From: Streptosporangiales bacterium
GTDB lineage: Bacteria; Actinomycetota; Actinomycetes; Streptosporangiales; Streptosporangiaceae
Assembly (NCBI GenBank): GCA_009784565.1
Contig: WRBL01000028.1
Location: 1-33,180, forward strand
Reading direction: 5' to 3'
Length of the DNA: 33,180 nt
The translations under genes were made by a program, and so were the position numbers. This document shows, one piece after another, positions 23,784 through 31,052 of this stretch; position 1 is the first letter of the stretch; every line of letters begins with the position of its first letter. Below the pieces are notes generated by a model, which was given only the letters and a program-made list of their open reading frames with translations, made no database searches and had not been told where the DNA came from.

Positions 23784-24919
23784 GCGGCTATCCCGGCGGG
23801 GGCGGCCTGGCTCACGACGGTCTCGTAGTGGCCGATCAGCTCGTCGGTCAGCGCGGACCAGGTCCGGTTCATCACCTTCACCCGGGCCGCCGAGCCCATG
23901 GCCTCCCGGCGCTCGGCGTCCGCGGCCAGGCCTGCCACGGCGCCCGCCAGCGCGTTCCCGTCCTCCGGCCGTACCAGGTGGCCGGTCACGCCCTCGTCGA
24001 CCAGGTCCAGCGGCCCGCCCGAGGCCGGGGCGACGACGGGCAGGCCGCTGGCGGCCGCCTCCTGGATCGTCTGCCCGAACGTCTCGAACGGCCCGGTGTG
24101 GGCGAAGATGTCGAGGCTGGCGTAGACCCGGGCCAGGTCGTCGCCGCGCCGCTCGCCCAGGAATACCGCGTTCGGCAGCGCCTTGCGCAGTTCTTCTTCC
24201 TCGGGGCCGCCGCCGGTGATGACCGCCCGGACGCCGTCCAGCCCGGCCAGCGACCCCAGCAGGTCGACCCGCTTCTCGGTCGCCAGGCGGCCCACGTAAC
24301 CGACCAGGACCTCGCCGTCCGGGGCGAGTTCGGCCCGCAGTTCGTGGTCGCGGCGTCCCGGGTCGAACCGCGCCGTGTCCACGCCGCGGCCCCACAGCCG
24401 CACCCGCTCCATCCCGTGCTCGCGCAGGTCGGCCGCGGTCACGCTGGAGGGAGCCAGGGTCATCCCGGCCGCGTTGTGGATGTCGCGCAGCCAGCGCCAC
24501 GCGAAGGCCTCCCCGGCCGGGCCCAGCTTGTAGGCGCGGGCGTAGTTCGGCAGGTCGGTCTGGTAGACCGCCACCACCGGCAGGTCCAGCGCCCGGGCCA
24601 CGTGAGACCCCCACGCGCCGAGCGCGACCGGGCTGGCCAGGTGAACAATCTCCGCGCCGTGGTCCGCGACCGCCCGCCTGAGCCGGGGCGACGGCAGGCC
24701 CAGCCGGAACGACGTGTAGCCGAGCAGCGGGACCGACGGCACCCGCTCCACCGGGTACGGGAAGGCCCGGTCGGCCTCCGTGGTGGGACGCCCGGACTCC
24801 GGGGCGATGACCAGCGGATAATGCCCCTTGCGGACGAGGTTCTCGGCGGCGCGCACGACAGTGTTGGCGACGCCGTTGACATCGGGCGGGAACGACTCCG
24901 TGATGATCGCGATCCTCAT
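23780..24919 (-). CDS. mgtA: GT4 family alpha-mannosyltransferase, MgtA-like
   Basis: Retaining glycosyltransferase of 379 residues. The N-terminal start MRIAIITESFPPDVNGVANTV with the acceptor-side loop is characteristic of the MgtA/Rv0557 and plant SQD2-like branch. The donor side has GYVGRLATEKRVDLL with Lys216 and the EX7E motif Glu279...Glu287 in PFETFGQTIQEAA. MgtA of corynebacteria transfers mannose from GDP-mannose to a glucuronosyl diacylglycerol; sugar and acceptor here are inference. First gene of a leftward operon of two transferases and an SGNH hydrolase. There is no ribosome site before the ATG. The divergent gap to 25039 is 119 bp and holds a candidate promoter for each side. 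Confidence 0.82.
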   Translation of the reverse strand: MRIAIITESFPPDVNGVANTVVRAAENLVRKGHYPLVIAPESGRPTTEADRAFPYPVERVPSVPLLGYTSFRLGLPSPRLRRAVADHGAEIVHLASPVALGAWGSHVARALDLPVVAVYQTDLPNYARAYKLGPAGEAFAWRWLRDIHNAAGMTLAPSSVTAADLREHGMERVRLWGRGVDTARFDPGRRDHELRAELAPDGEVLVGYVGRLATEKRVDLLGSLAGLDGVRAVITGGGPEEEELRKALPNAVFLGERRGDDLARVYASLDIFAHTGPFETFGQTIQEAAASGLPVVAPASGGPLDLVDEGVTGHLVRPEDGNALAGAVAGLAADAERREAMGSAARVKVMNRTWSALTDELIGHYETVVSQAAPAGIAA

Positions 24920-24950
24920 GCCAGCAAGATCGCCGCTCCGGGTACGCGCG

Positions 24951-24979
24951 AACCTACTGCACCGTAACAGCTGGGCGAA
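24951..24979 (-). promoter_or_regulatory. Candidate promoter for the glycosyltransferase operon
   Basis: Read leftward, TTCGCC (24979-24974) and TAGGTT (24956-24951) are 17 bp apart, which would start transcription about 25 bases before the ATG at 24919. Predicted by spacing alone. Confidence 0.35.
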
Positions 24980-25025
24980 TGCTGAATGACAATTGCGCCC
25001 GCCGCCCGCCGATTCGGGTCCGGGC

Positions 25026-25031
25026 TAGGGT
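25026..25031 (+). promoter_or_regulatory. -10 element for a leaderless F420-type oxidoreductase transcript
   Basis: TAGGGT ends seven bases before the ATG at 25039. The fit to TAnnnT and the lack of a good ribosome site suggest a leaderless mRNA. No convincing -35 element is present at the proper distance. Confidence 0.4.
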
Positions 25032-25038
25032 TGGGGCC

Positions 25039-26031
25039 ATGCGATTCGGACTTTTCGTGCCGCAGGGCTGGCGGCTGGACCTGGCGGAGATCGACCCGAA
25101 GGACCACTGGTCCACGATGACCGGCATCGCCCGGGCGGCCGAGGACGGGCCGTTCGAGTCGGTCTGGGTGTATGACCACTTCCACACGACGCCGGAGCCG
25201 ACCCAGGAGGCGACGCACGAGGCGTGGTCGCTCATGGCGGCTCTGGGCGCGGTCACCAGCCGGGTGCGTCTCGGCCAGATGTGCACCTGCATGGCGTACC
25301 GGAACCCCGCCTACCTGGCGAAGGTCGCCGCCACCGTCGACGCGATCTCCGGCGGCCGTACCGAGATGGGCATCGGCGGCGGCTGGTACGAGCACGAGTG
25401 GCGGGCCTACGGCTACGGCTTCCCGCGGGCGGGGGAGCGCCTGGCCATGCTGGACGAGGGCGTCCAGATCATGAAGCAGCTGTGGACCACGGGCACAGCG
25501 AAGCTCGACGGGAAGCACTACCAGGTCGACGGCGCCATGTGCCGGCCGCTGCCCCTGCAGGAGGGCGGCATCCCGCTGTGGATCGCCGGCGGCGGCGAGA
25601 AGGTGACGCTGAAGATCGCCGCGAAGTACGCGGACTACACGAACTTCGCCGGCGACCCGGAGACGTTCGCCCGCAAGTCGGAGCTGCTGGAGGCCCACTG
25701 CAAGGACGCCGGCACCGACTTCGGCGGGATCACGCGGTCGTCCAACTTCAACGTGATCATCGGCGAGACCGAGAAGGAAGTGGCCGACCGGCTGGCGTGG
25801 GTCCGGTCCCACCTGTCGAAGTACCTCACGCCGGGCGCCGTGGACGGCCAGCTTCAGAACCTGTCCAGCGGGCCCCTGGTGGGCACGCCCGAGCAGATCG
25901 CCGAGCGCCTGACCGGGATCGGGAAGCTCGGCATGAGCTACGCGATCTTCTACGTGCCGGGGCTGGCCTACGACCGGTCGGGCCTGAACCTGCTTACCGA
26001 GAAGGTCCTCGGCGAGGTCTCCGGGAGCTGA
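25039..26031 (+). CDS. LLM class F420-dependent oxidoreductase
   Basis: Luciferase-like monooxygenase family protein of 330 residues, an (alpha/beta)8 barrel. It starts with the family strand MRFGLFVPQGW, then ESVWVYDHFHTT, the TSRVRLGQM strand, NPAYLAKVAATVDAISGGRTEMGIGGGWYEHEW (the phosphate and cofactor-binding region), GERLAMLDEGVQIMKQLW, and the late IPLWIAGGGEKVTLKIAAKYAD segment. In actinobacteria such proteins use the deazaflavin F420 to move hydride to ketones, lactones or glucose 6-phosphate; the substrate here cannot be told. I choose the ATG at 25039 since the product then starts at the first strand and a -10 element lies just before it. It stands alone, diverging from the glycosyltransferase operon. 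Confidence 0.85.
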   Translation: MRFGLFVPQGWRLDLAEIDPKDHWSTMTGIARAAEDGPFESVWVYDHFHTTPEPTQEATHEAWSLMAALGAVTSRVRLGQMCTCMAYRNPAYLAKVAATVDAISGGRTEMGIGGGWYEHEWRAYGYGFPRAGERLAMLDEGVQIMKQLWTTGTAKLDGKHYQVDGAMCRPLPLQEGGIPLWIAGGGEKVTLKIAAKYADYTNFAGDPETFARKSELLEAHCKDAGTDFGGITRSSNFNVIIGETEKEVADRLAWVRSHLSKYLTPGAVDGQLQNLSSGPLVGTPEQIAERLTGIGKLGMSYAIFYVPGLAYDRSGLNLLTEKVLGEVSGS

Positions 26032-26034
26032 TCG

Positions 26035-26067
26035 CCCCTAATTGGCGAGGAACACCCGGAATAGGGG
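26035..26067 (+). terminator. Possible terminator of the F420-type oxidoreductase gene
   Basis: CCCCTA (26035-26040) and TAGGGG (26062-26067) can pair around a 21-base loop, four bases after the stop codon. The long loop makes it weak. Confidence 0.25.
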
Positions 26068-26155
26068 AGCTTTCATCGGAAAAAGAGGGATTGCGGGACC
26101 GGTTAAGGTCTGATATTCGCGTCATGATCGTTTTCGGTTTCCGCGTCCGTGCTGA

Positions 26156-26176
26156 TGCACATGCATATGCGCGCGT
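26156..26176. other. Alternating purine-pyrimidine tract of 21 bp
   Basis: The run starts TGCACATGCATATGCGCGCG and ends with T; every base alternates pyrimidine-purine. It includes the palindrome GCATATGC and a CG-repeat end, then a T-run. Such tracts are prone to form left-handed Z-DNA under negative supercoiling. Confidence 0.8.
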
Positions 26177-26190
26177 TTTTTATCGCCGGG

Positions 26191-26217
26191 CCGGCCGCTT
26201 CTGGTGCTGGCGGCCGG
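26191..26217. other. Strong GC hairpin in the gap before the cysteine hydrolase gene
   Basis: CCGGCCGC (26191-26198) pairs perfectly with GCGGCCGG (26210-26217) around an 11-base loop. It could end transcription of the upstream gene or be part of a leader, but lies about 160 bp beyond the oxidoreductase stop. Confidence 0.45.
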
Positions 26218-26395
26218 GCCGGTGCGTTCTGCGTAAAAGAGCAGGTCATGGGCATTTATCCGGGCGGTTCCGGACGGGGAAGCCTATTCCGCGACCGCCC
26301 GTGCCGTCCTGGCCGGCATCGGCCAATTTGAACAGAACATTTTTAACCGGGGCGCGGAATGTTAGCGTTGATGCCGCCGAACGGAGGGGATACTG

Positions 26396-27115
26396 ATGAG
26401 TAACAGTGGCTACGCGCTGATCGTAGTGGACATGCAGAACGGGTTCTGTCATCCAGAAGGATCGTTTTCCCGGATCGGGCTGGGCATGGACGGCGCCGAG
26501 GCCGCAGTCCGCAACGCGGCCGTCGCCGTGGCGCAGGCGCGCCGGGCGGACGTGCCGGTTGTCTTCACCCGTCACCTGTACCGGATGGGCCGGGCGGACC
26601 AGGGGCCCGCGATCATCCGGGACAGTCCGGCGCTCGTGGCCAACGGCCTCGCCGCCGGAACCTGGGACGCCGAGCTCGTGACGGACCTGGCGGCCCGTCC
26701 CGACGACCTGGTCGTGGACAAGGTCCGCCATGACGCCTTCCAGTGGACCCCGCTCGAACCGCTGCTGCGCGGCATGGACGTCAGCAAGGTCATGGTGTGC
26801 GGGGTGGTGACTAATTTGTGCGTAGAGACCACCGTCCGCTCGGCCTTCATGCGGGACATGCCGGTCACGCTGATCGAGGATTGCTGCGCCGCCAAGACCC
26901 AGCGCCTGCACGAACTGTCGGTCGAGGTGCTCAGCAGCTACGACATCGCGCGGATCGTCAGCGTCTCCGGCGGTTTCGACGCCGGCTACCCGGACGCGGG
27001 GTACCCGCAGCCGACCCAGTCCGGGGCGGACGAGGAGAGCCGGCTGGACCCGGTTCCCGCGTCAGACTTCGTTCCCCCCGCCCGCCGGGCGGACATGGCC
27101 GCGGCGGCCGGCTAG
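26396..27115 (+). CDS. Isochorismatase-like cysteine hydrolase
   Basis: Protein of 239 residues; the first 195 form the isochorismatase-like fold. The catalytic triad is seen as Asp12 in VVDMQNGF, Lys109 in VVDKVRHDAF and Cys142 in CGVVTNLCVETT, with the conserved cis-peptide VVT just before. Members hydrolyse amides such as nicotinamide, N-carbamoylsarcosine or ureidoacrylate; a true isochorismatase is unlikely because the cysteine is present. A loosely built tail of about 45 residues with a duplicated DAGYP unit follows and overlaps the convergent DUF3054 gene by 54 bp. The ATG has GGAGGGG at 26383-26389. Substrate unknown; an amidase of another family lies nearby. Confidence 0.83.
   Translation: MSNSGYALIVVDMQNGFCHPEGSFSRIGLGMDGAEAAVRNAAVAVAQARRADVPVVFTRHLYRMGRADQGPAIIRDSPALVANGLAAGTWDAELVTDLAARPDDLVVDKVRHDAFQWTPLEPLLRGMDVSKVMVCGVVTNLCVETTVRSAFMRDMPVTLIEDCCAAKTQRLHELSVEVLSSYDIARIVSVSGGFDAGYPDAGYPQPTQSGADEESRLDPVPASDFVPPARRADMAAAAG
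26978..27007. repeat. In-frame 15-bp tandem duplication near the 3' end of the cysteine hydrolase gene
   Basis: Units at 26978-26992 and 26993-27007 differ at two positions and encode DAGYP twice. Located in the variable C-terminal tail. Confidence 0.75.
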
Positions 27116-27490
27116 CAGCACCACCGTCCTCCAGCCCAGGAGGAACAGGCCGTTGAAGATCAGGGCGACGATGATGAACGACACCGCCGTGCCCTGTCCT
27201 CCGATCACGCGCAGCACCATGCCGGCCGCGACCGTGCCGAGCCAGGCCCCGACCCCGGCGGGAACCAGCCCGCCGGGGCGCCGCCGCCAGGCGAGGGTCA
27301 CGATCCAGCCGATGGCCAGGCCCGCCAGGAACGGCCACGCCGTCGAGGCGATGCCCGCGAGGCTCTCGCCCTTCGTGTGACTGGCCCGCCCGATGATCAC
27401 GAACACCAGCACGCAGCAGACGTCGGCCGCCGCCGCGACGACGGCCGGCACGCGAGGACGAGAAGAGGACTCTGGCCTGGGGGTGTCCAT
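27062..27490 (-). CDS. DUF3054 family membrane protein
   Basis: Small membrane protein of 142 residues with four predicted membrane segments (about 15-35, 50-66, 77-96 and 103-123). VCCVLVFVIIGRASH near the start, GIASTAWPFLAGLAIGWIVTLAWRR in the middle and GQGTAVSFIIVALIFNGLFLLGWR late are the conserved stretches of DUF3054. No function is established that I know of. Its 3' end overlaps the tail of the convergent cysteine hydrolase gene by 54 bp, and its start codon is only 18 bp from that of the divergent amidase gene, so its promoter must lie inside the amidase coding region. Confidence 0.82.
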   Translation of the reverse strand: MDTPRPESSSRPRVPAVVAAAADVCCVLVFVIIGRASHTKGESLAGIASTAWPFLAGLAIGWIVTLAWRRRPGGLVPAGVGAWLGTVAAGMVLRVIGGQGTAVSFIIVALIFNGLFLLGWRTVVLLAGRRGHVRPAGGGNEV

Positions 27491-27508
27491 TCCCGCATCA
27501 TAGGGGGC

Positions 27509-28606
27509 ATGGCGACTTGGGTGACCCGGCTGGACGACGGCGACGGCTCCGGGCCGCGGCTCGCGGTGAAAGACTGCATCGACGTGGCCGGGCTGCCGAC
27601 CGGGGCCGGCTGCCCGGCGGTCACCGAGATGGCCGAGCCCGCCGAGAACGACGCCGCCGTGATCGTCTCCGCCCGCGCGGCGGGAGCCCGGATCGCGGGC
27701 AAGACCGCGCTCACCGAGCTGTGCTGGTCAGCCAACGGCGTCAACCACTGGCAGGGCACCCCGGTCAACCCGCGCGATCCCCGCCGGGTGCCCGGCGGGT
27801 CCTCCAGCGGGTCCGCGGTGGCCGTGGCCACGGGCGAGGCCGACATCGGGTTCGGAACCGATACCGGCGGCTCGGTCCGTATCCCGGCGTGCTGCTGCGG
27901 GACGGCGGGCCTGAAGACGGCCTTCGGCCGGGTTCCGGTCAAGGGCGTGTACCCGCTGGCGCCGTCGCTGGACACGGTCGGTCCCCTGGGTGCGGACCTG
28001 GCCGGCGTCGAGGCCGGGATGCGGCTGCTCGAGCCGTCCTTCCGGGTGCCGGCCTGGGAAGCGAGCCTGCCGGTGGGCCGGCTGCGTCCGGCCGGGGCCG
28101 AGGCGGATCCGGCGGTCGACGCGGCGGTCGACGCCGCGCTGGCCGCGAGCGGCGTGCCGGTCACCTCCGTGACGGGCCCGGACTTCCGGGAGGCGCTGTA
28201 CGCGGCCGGGGTGATCATCGACGCCGAGGGGTTCCGGTCCAACGCCTCCCTGATGCCGTACCTGGACCAGCTCAGCCCGCACATTAAGCGGAACATGGAG
28301 CGCGGCGCGCGGCTGCGGGCGGGCGACGTCGCCGCCGCCCGGACGGTGAAGGACGAGATGACCGCGGCGCTGCGCGCGCTGCTGGCCGACTACCCGGTCC
28401 TGGTCCTGCCGGTGCTGGCGGCCGAGCCGCCCCTTCTGGGCGAGCGCGGCTTCCCGATGACGATCCTGACCACCCCGTTCAACCTGGCCGGGCTCCCGGC
28501 CCTGTCGCTGCCGGTTCCCGGTGACGTCATCGCGTCCGTGCAGGTCGTAGCGGAAAGCGAGGAGACGGCGCTGGCGTTCGGGAAGATCGTCGAAGAAGCG
28601 ATCTGA
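27509..28606 (+). CDS. Amidase signature family hydrolase
   Basis: Amidase of 365 residues, shorter than the 450-500 usual for the family. The Ser-cisSer-Lys triad can be read as Lys21 in AVKDCIDV, the cis-serine in PGGSSSGSAVAVA (98-100) and nucleophile Ser122 in GTDTGGSVRIPA. The late region ending FNLAGLPALSLPVP is conserved too. It hydrolyses an amide or carbamoyl bond in the cytoplasm; the substrate is not visible. The ATG at 27509 has AGGGGG before it, and a CATCAT word 7 bases upstream could be a weak -10. Divergent from the DUF3054 gene and 58 bp before deoC, which has its own promoter. Confidence 0.84.
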   Translation: MATWVTRLDDGDGSGPRLAVKDCIDVAGLPTGAGCPAVTEMAEPAENDAAVIVSARAAGARIAGKTALTELCWSANGVNHWQGTPVNPRDPRRVPGGSSSGSAVAVATGEADIGFGTDTGGSVRIPACCCGTAGLKTAFGRVPVKGVYPLAPSLDTVGPLGADLAGVEAGMRLLEPSFRVPAWEASLPVGRLRPAGAEADPAVDAAVDAALAASGVPVTSVTGPDFREALYAAGVIIDAEGFRSNASLMPYLDQLSPHIKRNMERGARLRAGDVAAARTVKDEMTAALRALLADYPVLVLPVLAAEPPLLGERGFPMTILTTPFNLAGLPALSLPVPGDVIASVQVVAESEETALAFGKIVEEAI

Positions 28607-28627
28607 GCGCCGGCGCGCCGTTCACGG

Positions 28628-28658
28628 TTGCCCCCGGGCGGTGAAGTTGCGCCACAAT
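28628..28658 (+). promoter_or_regulatory. Promoter for the deoC-ALDH operon
   Basis: TTGCCC (28628-28633) and CACAAT (28653-28658) are 19 bp apart; the -10 ends six bases before the deoC ATG, so the transcript should be leaderless, in agreement with the missing ribosome site. Confidence 0.42.
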
Positions 28659-28664
28659 GGTCCG

Positions 28665-29579
28665 ATGGACGTTACCTCCTCGGATTCCGCGCTGCGGCGG
28701 TTCCTGCACGGGCTGCCCGCGGTCGACGAGGCCGGGGCCCGGGACCGGGCGCAGGCGCTGGCGGGGCGTTCGGTCAAGTCGGACGCCAAGCGGACGGCGC
28801 TGGATCTCGCGATCTCGATGGTCGACCTGACCACCCTGGAAGGGCAGGACACGCCGGGGAAGGTGCGGTCGCTGTGCGCCAAGGCCCGTCGTCCCGGGCA
28901 CGGCGCGCCGCCGGCCGCCGCCGTCTGCGTGTACCCGGACCTGGTGCCCTTGTGCGTGGAGGCGGTAGCGGGATCGCCGGTGCGCGTGGCCAGCGTGGCC
29001 ACCGCGTTCCCGTCCGGGCGGGCACCCCTGGACGTGAAACTGGCCGACGTGAAGTCCGCGGTCGCGGCGGGCGCGGACGAGATCGACATGGTGATTGACC
29101 GGGGCGCGTTCCTGTCGGGCCGGTATCTTTGCGTGAGCGAGGAAATCACGGCGGTCAAGTCGGCCTGCGGCGAGGCCCGTCTGAAGGTCATCCTGGAGAC
29201 CGGGGAACTCGGCACCCTCGACGCCGCGCGGCGCGCGTCGTGGCTGGCGATGGTGTCGGGCGCCGATTTCATCAAGACATCGACCGGGAAGGTGTCGCCC
29301 GCCGCTACGCTTCCGGTCACGCTCGTCATGCTGGAGGCGGTCCGGGATTTCTCCGCCGCCGGCGAGCGGCGGGTCGGGGTCAAGGCCGCGGGCGGTATCA
29401 GGACGGCCAAGGACGCCGTCCGCTACCTGGTACTGGTCAACGAGACCGCGGGGGAGGAGTGGCTGGATCCGCGTTACTTCAGGATCGGCGCGTCCAGCTT
29501 GCTCAACGACCTGCTGATGCAGCGGGTTCGCATGGAGACCGGAAGGTATTCCGGTCCGGACTACATGACGGTTGACTGA
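28665..29579 (+). CDS. deoC: Deoxyribose-phosphate aldolase
   Basis: Class I aldolase of 304 residues splitting 2-deoxyribose 5-phosphate into glyceraldehyde 3-phosphate and acetaldehyde. The Schiff-base Lys204 lies in DFIKTSTGK, with the second lysine Lys240 in VGVKAAGGIRT and Asp141 in EIDMVID; VKVILETGEL-like KVILETGEL is the conserved strand between. The length is that of the longer actinobacterial and animal form rather than the 250-residue E. coli form. I choose ATG 28665 because a -10 element lies six bases upstream; a GTG at 28641 is within that promoter. Two ALDH genes follow, the first 9 bp after the stop; they can oxidise the acetaldehyde produced, so the operon would serve deoxynucleoside catabolism. 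Confidence 0.9.
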   Translation: MDVTSSDSALRRFLHGLPAVDEAGARDRAQALAGRSVKSDAKRTALDLAISMVDLTTLEGQDTPGKVRSLCAKARRPGHGAPPAAAVCVYPDLVPLCVEAVAGSPVRVASVATAFPSGRAPLDVKLADVKSAVAAGADEIDMVIDRGAFLSGRYLCVSEEITAVKSACGEARLKVILETGELGTLDAARRASWLAMVSGADFIKTSTGKVSPAATLPVTLVMLEAVRDFSAAGERRVGVKAAGGIRTAKDAVRYLVLVNETAGEEWLDPRYFRIGASSLLNDLLMQRVRMETGRYSGPDYMTVD

Positions 29580-29588
29580 GGATTGCGT

Positions 29589-31052
29589 ATGCGCTTTGAG
29601 TACGCCCCGGCCCCGGAGTCGCGCTCGGTCGTGAGACTGCGCGACTCCTACGGGCTTTTCATCGGGGGCTCGTTCGTCTCCGGGAGTTCGGTGTTCAAGA
29701 CCATCTCCCCGGCGACGGAAGAGGTGCTCGCCGAGATCACCCACGGGGGCGCTGAAGACGTCGACCGCGCCGTGGCGGCCGCCCGCCACGCCTATGAGCG
29801 GACCTGGTCGGTGATGCCCGGGAAGGAACGGGGCAAGTACCTGTTCCGGATCGCCCGGCTGCTGGCGGAGCGGGCCCGCGAGTTCGCCGTGCTCGAGACG
29901 ATGGACAACGGCAAGCCGATCCGCGAATCCCGGGACGTGGACGTGCCGCTGGCGTCGGCGCACTTCTTCTACCACGCGGGCTGGGCCGACAAGCTGGGCT
30001 ACGCCGGGTTCGGCCCGTCGCCGAAGCCGCTGGGCGTGGCCGGGCAGGTGATCCCCTGGAACTTCCCGCTGTTGATGCTGGCGTGGAAGATCGCGCCCGC
30101 CCTCGCCTGCGGGAACACGGTCGTCCTCAAGCCGGCCGAGACGACGCCGCTGACCGCCATGCTGTTCGCGGAGGTCTGCCAGCAGGCCGACCTGCCGCCG
30201 GGCGTGGTCAACATCGTGACCGGCGACGGTGACACGGGCCGGCTCCTGGTCGGGCATCCCGGCATCGACAAGATCGCGTTCACCGGGTCCACCGCGGCGG
30301 GCAAGGAGATCGCCCGCCAGTGCGCGGTGTCCGGGCAGCGGCTCACCCTGGAACTGGGCGGCAAGGCGGCCAACATCGTGTTCGATGACGCCCCGGTCGA
30401 CCAGGCGGTCGAGGGGATCATCAACGGGATCTTCTTCAACCAGGGCCACGTGTGCTGCGCCGGCTCCCGGCTGCTGGTGCAGGAGTCGGTCGCCGACTCG
30501 GTGCTGGACGCCCTGAAACGGCGGATGGCCTCGCTCCGGCTCGGCGACCCGATGGACAAGAACACCGACATCGGGGCGATCAACTCCCGGGGCCAGCTGG
30601 ACAAGATCACGTCTGCGTCCCAGGCCGGCGAGGAGGAAGGGGCCCGGCGCTGGTCGGCGCCCTGCGCCCTGCCCGAGCGGGGCTTCTGGTTCCCGCCGAC
30701 CCTGTTCACCGACGTGGCCTCGTCGTCCCCGGTCGCCCGGGAGGAGATCTTCGGGCCGGTGCTGACGGTGTCGACCTTCCGAACCCCCTCAGAGGCCCTT
30801 CAGAAGGCGAACGCGACCCAGTACGGGCTGTCGGCGGGGGTGTGGACGTCCAAGGGCTCCCTGGCCCTGGAAATGGCCTCAAGGCTCCGCGCGGGCGTCG
30901 TCTGGGCGAATACGTTCAACCGCTTCGACCCGGCCTCGCCGTTCGGGGGCTACAAGGAGTCCGGGTTCGGGCGCGAAGGCGGACGGCACGGGCTCGAGGC
31001 CTACCTGGACGTGGTCGCCACCGACGTCGCGGGGACAGTGGCCGATGTCTGA
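29589..31052 (+). CDS. Aldehyde dehydrogenase, catalytic half of a split ALDH16-like pair
   Basis: NAD(P)-dependent aldehyde dehydrogenase of 487 residues. Complete motif set: PWNFPLLMLAWKIAPALA with Asn158, KPAE with Lys181, FTGSTAAGKEI, LELGGKAANIV with Glu255, NQGHVCCAGSRL with catalytic Cys289, EEIFGPVL at 385-392 and PFGGYKESGFGREGG at 451-465. The ATG at 29589 has TGAGGA seven bases before it, formed by the end of deoC; a TTG two codons earlier is not needed. The next gene, an ALDH-like chain without catalytic residues, overlaps its end by eight bases. Full ALDH plus a truncated inactive ALDH domain is the build of ALDH16, there in one chain. Acetaldehyde from DeoC is the likely substrate (inference from context). 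Confidence 0.88.
   Translation: MRFEYAPAPESRSVVRLRDSYGLFIGGSFVSGSSVFKTISPATEEVLAEITHGGAEDVDRAVAAARHAYERTWSVMPGKERGKYLFRIARLLAERAREFAVLETMDNGKPIRESRDVDVPLASAHFFYHAGWADKLGYAGFGPSPKPLGVAGQVIPWNFPLLMLAWKIAPALACGNTVVLKPAETTPLTAMLFAEVCQQADLPPGVVNIVTGDGDTGRLLVGHPGIDKIAFTGSTAAGKEIARQCAVSGQRLTLELGGKAANIVFDDAPVDQAVEGIINGIFFNQGHVCCAGSRLLVQESVADSVLDALKRRMASLRLGDPMDKNTDIGAINSRGQLDKITSASQAGEEEGARRWSAPCALPERGFWFPPTLFTDVASSSPVAREEIFGPVLTVSTFRTPSEALQKANATQYGLSAGVWTSKGSLALEMASRLRAGVVWANTFNRFDPASPFGGYKESGFGREGGRHGLEAYLDVVATDVAGTVADV

Larger units (their letters stand above)
26032..26395. other. Gap of 364 bp without a recognisable gene
   Basis: The gap is less GC-rich than the coding regions, with TA-rich words and T-runs (for example 26175-26181 and 26340-26345). 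It holds an inverted repeat just after the oxidoreductase stop, an alternating purine-pyrimidine tract and a strong GC hairpin, each listed separately, and near its end the GGAGGGG ribosome site (26383-26389) of the next gene. Short reading frames crossing it have no ribosome site and no recognisable product. Confidence 0.7.

Noticed and set aside
26032-26395. A small gene or mobile-element remnant in the 364-bp gap
   Set aside because: Short frames there have no ribosome site or known motif, and no terminal inverted repeats or target duplications flank the gap.
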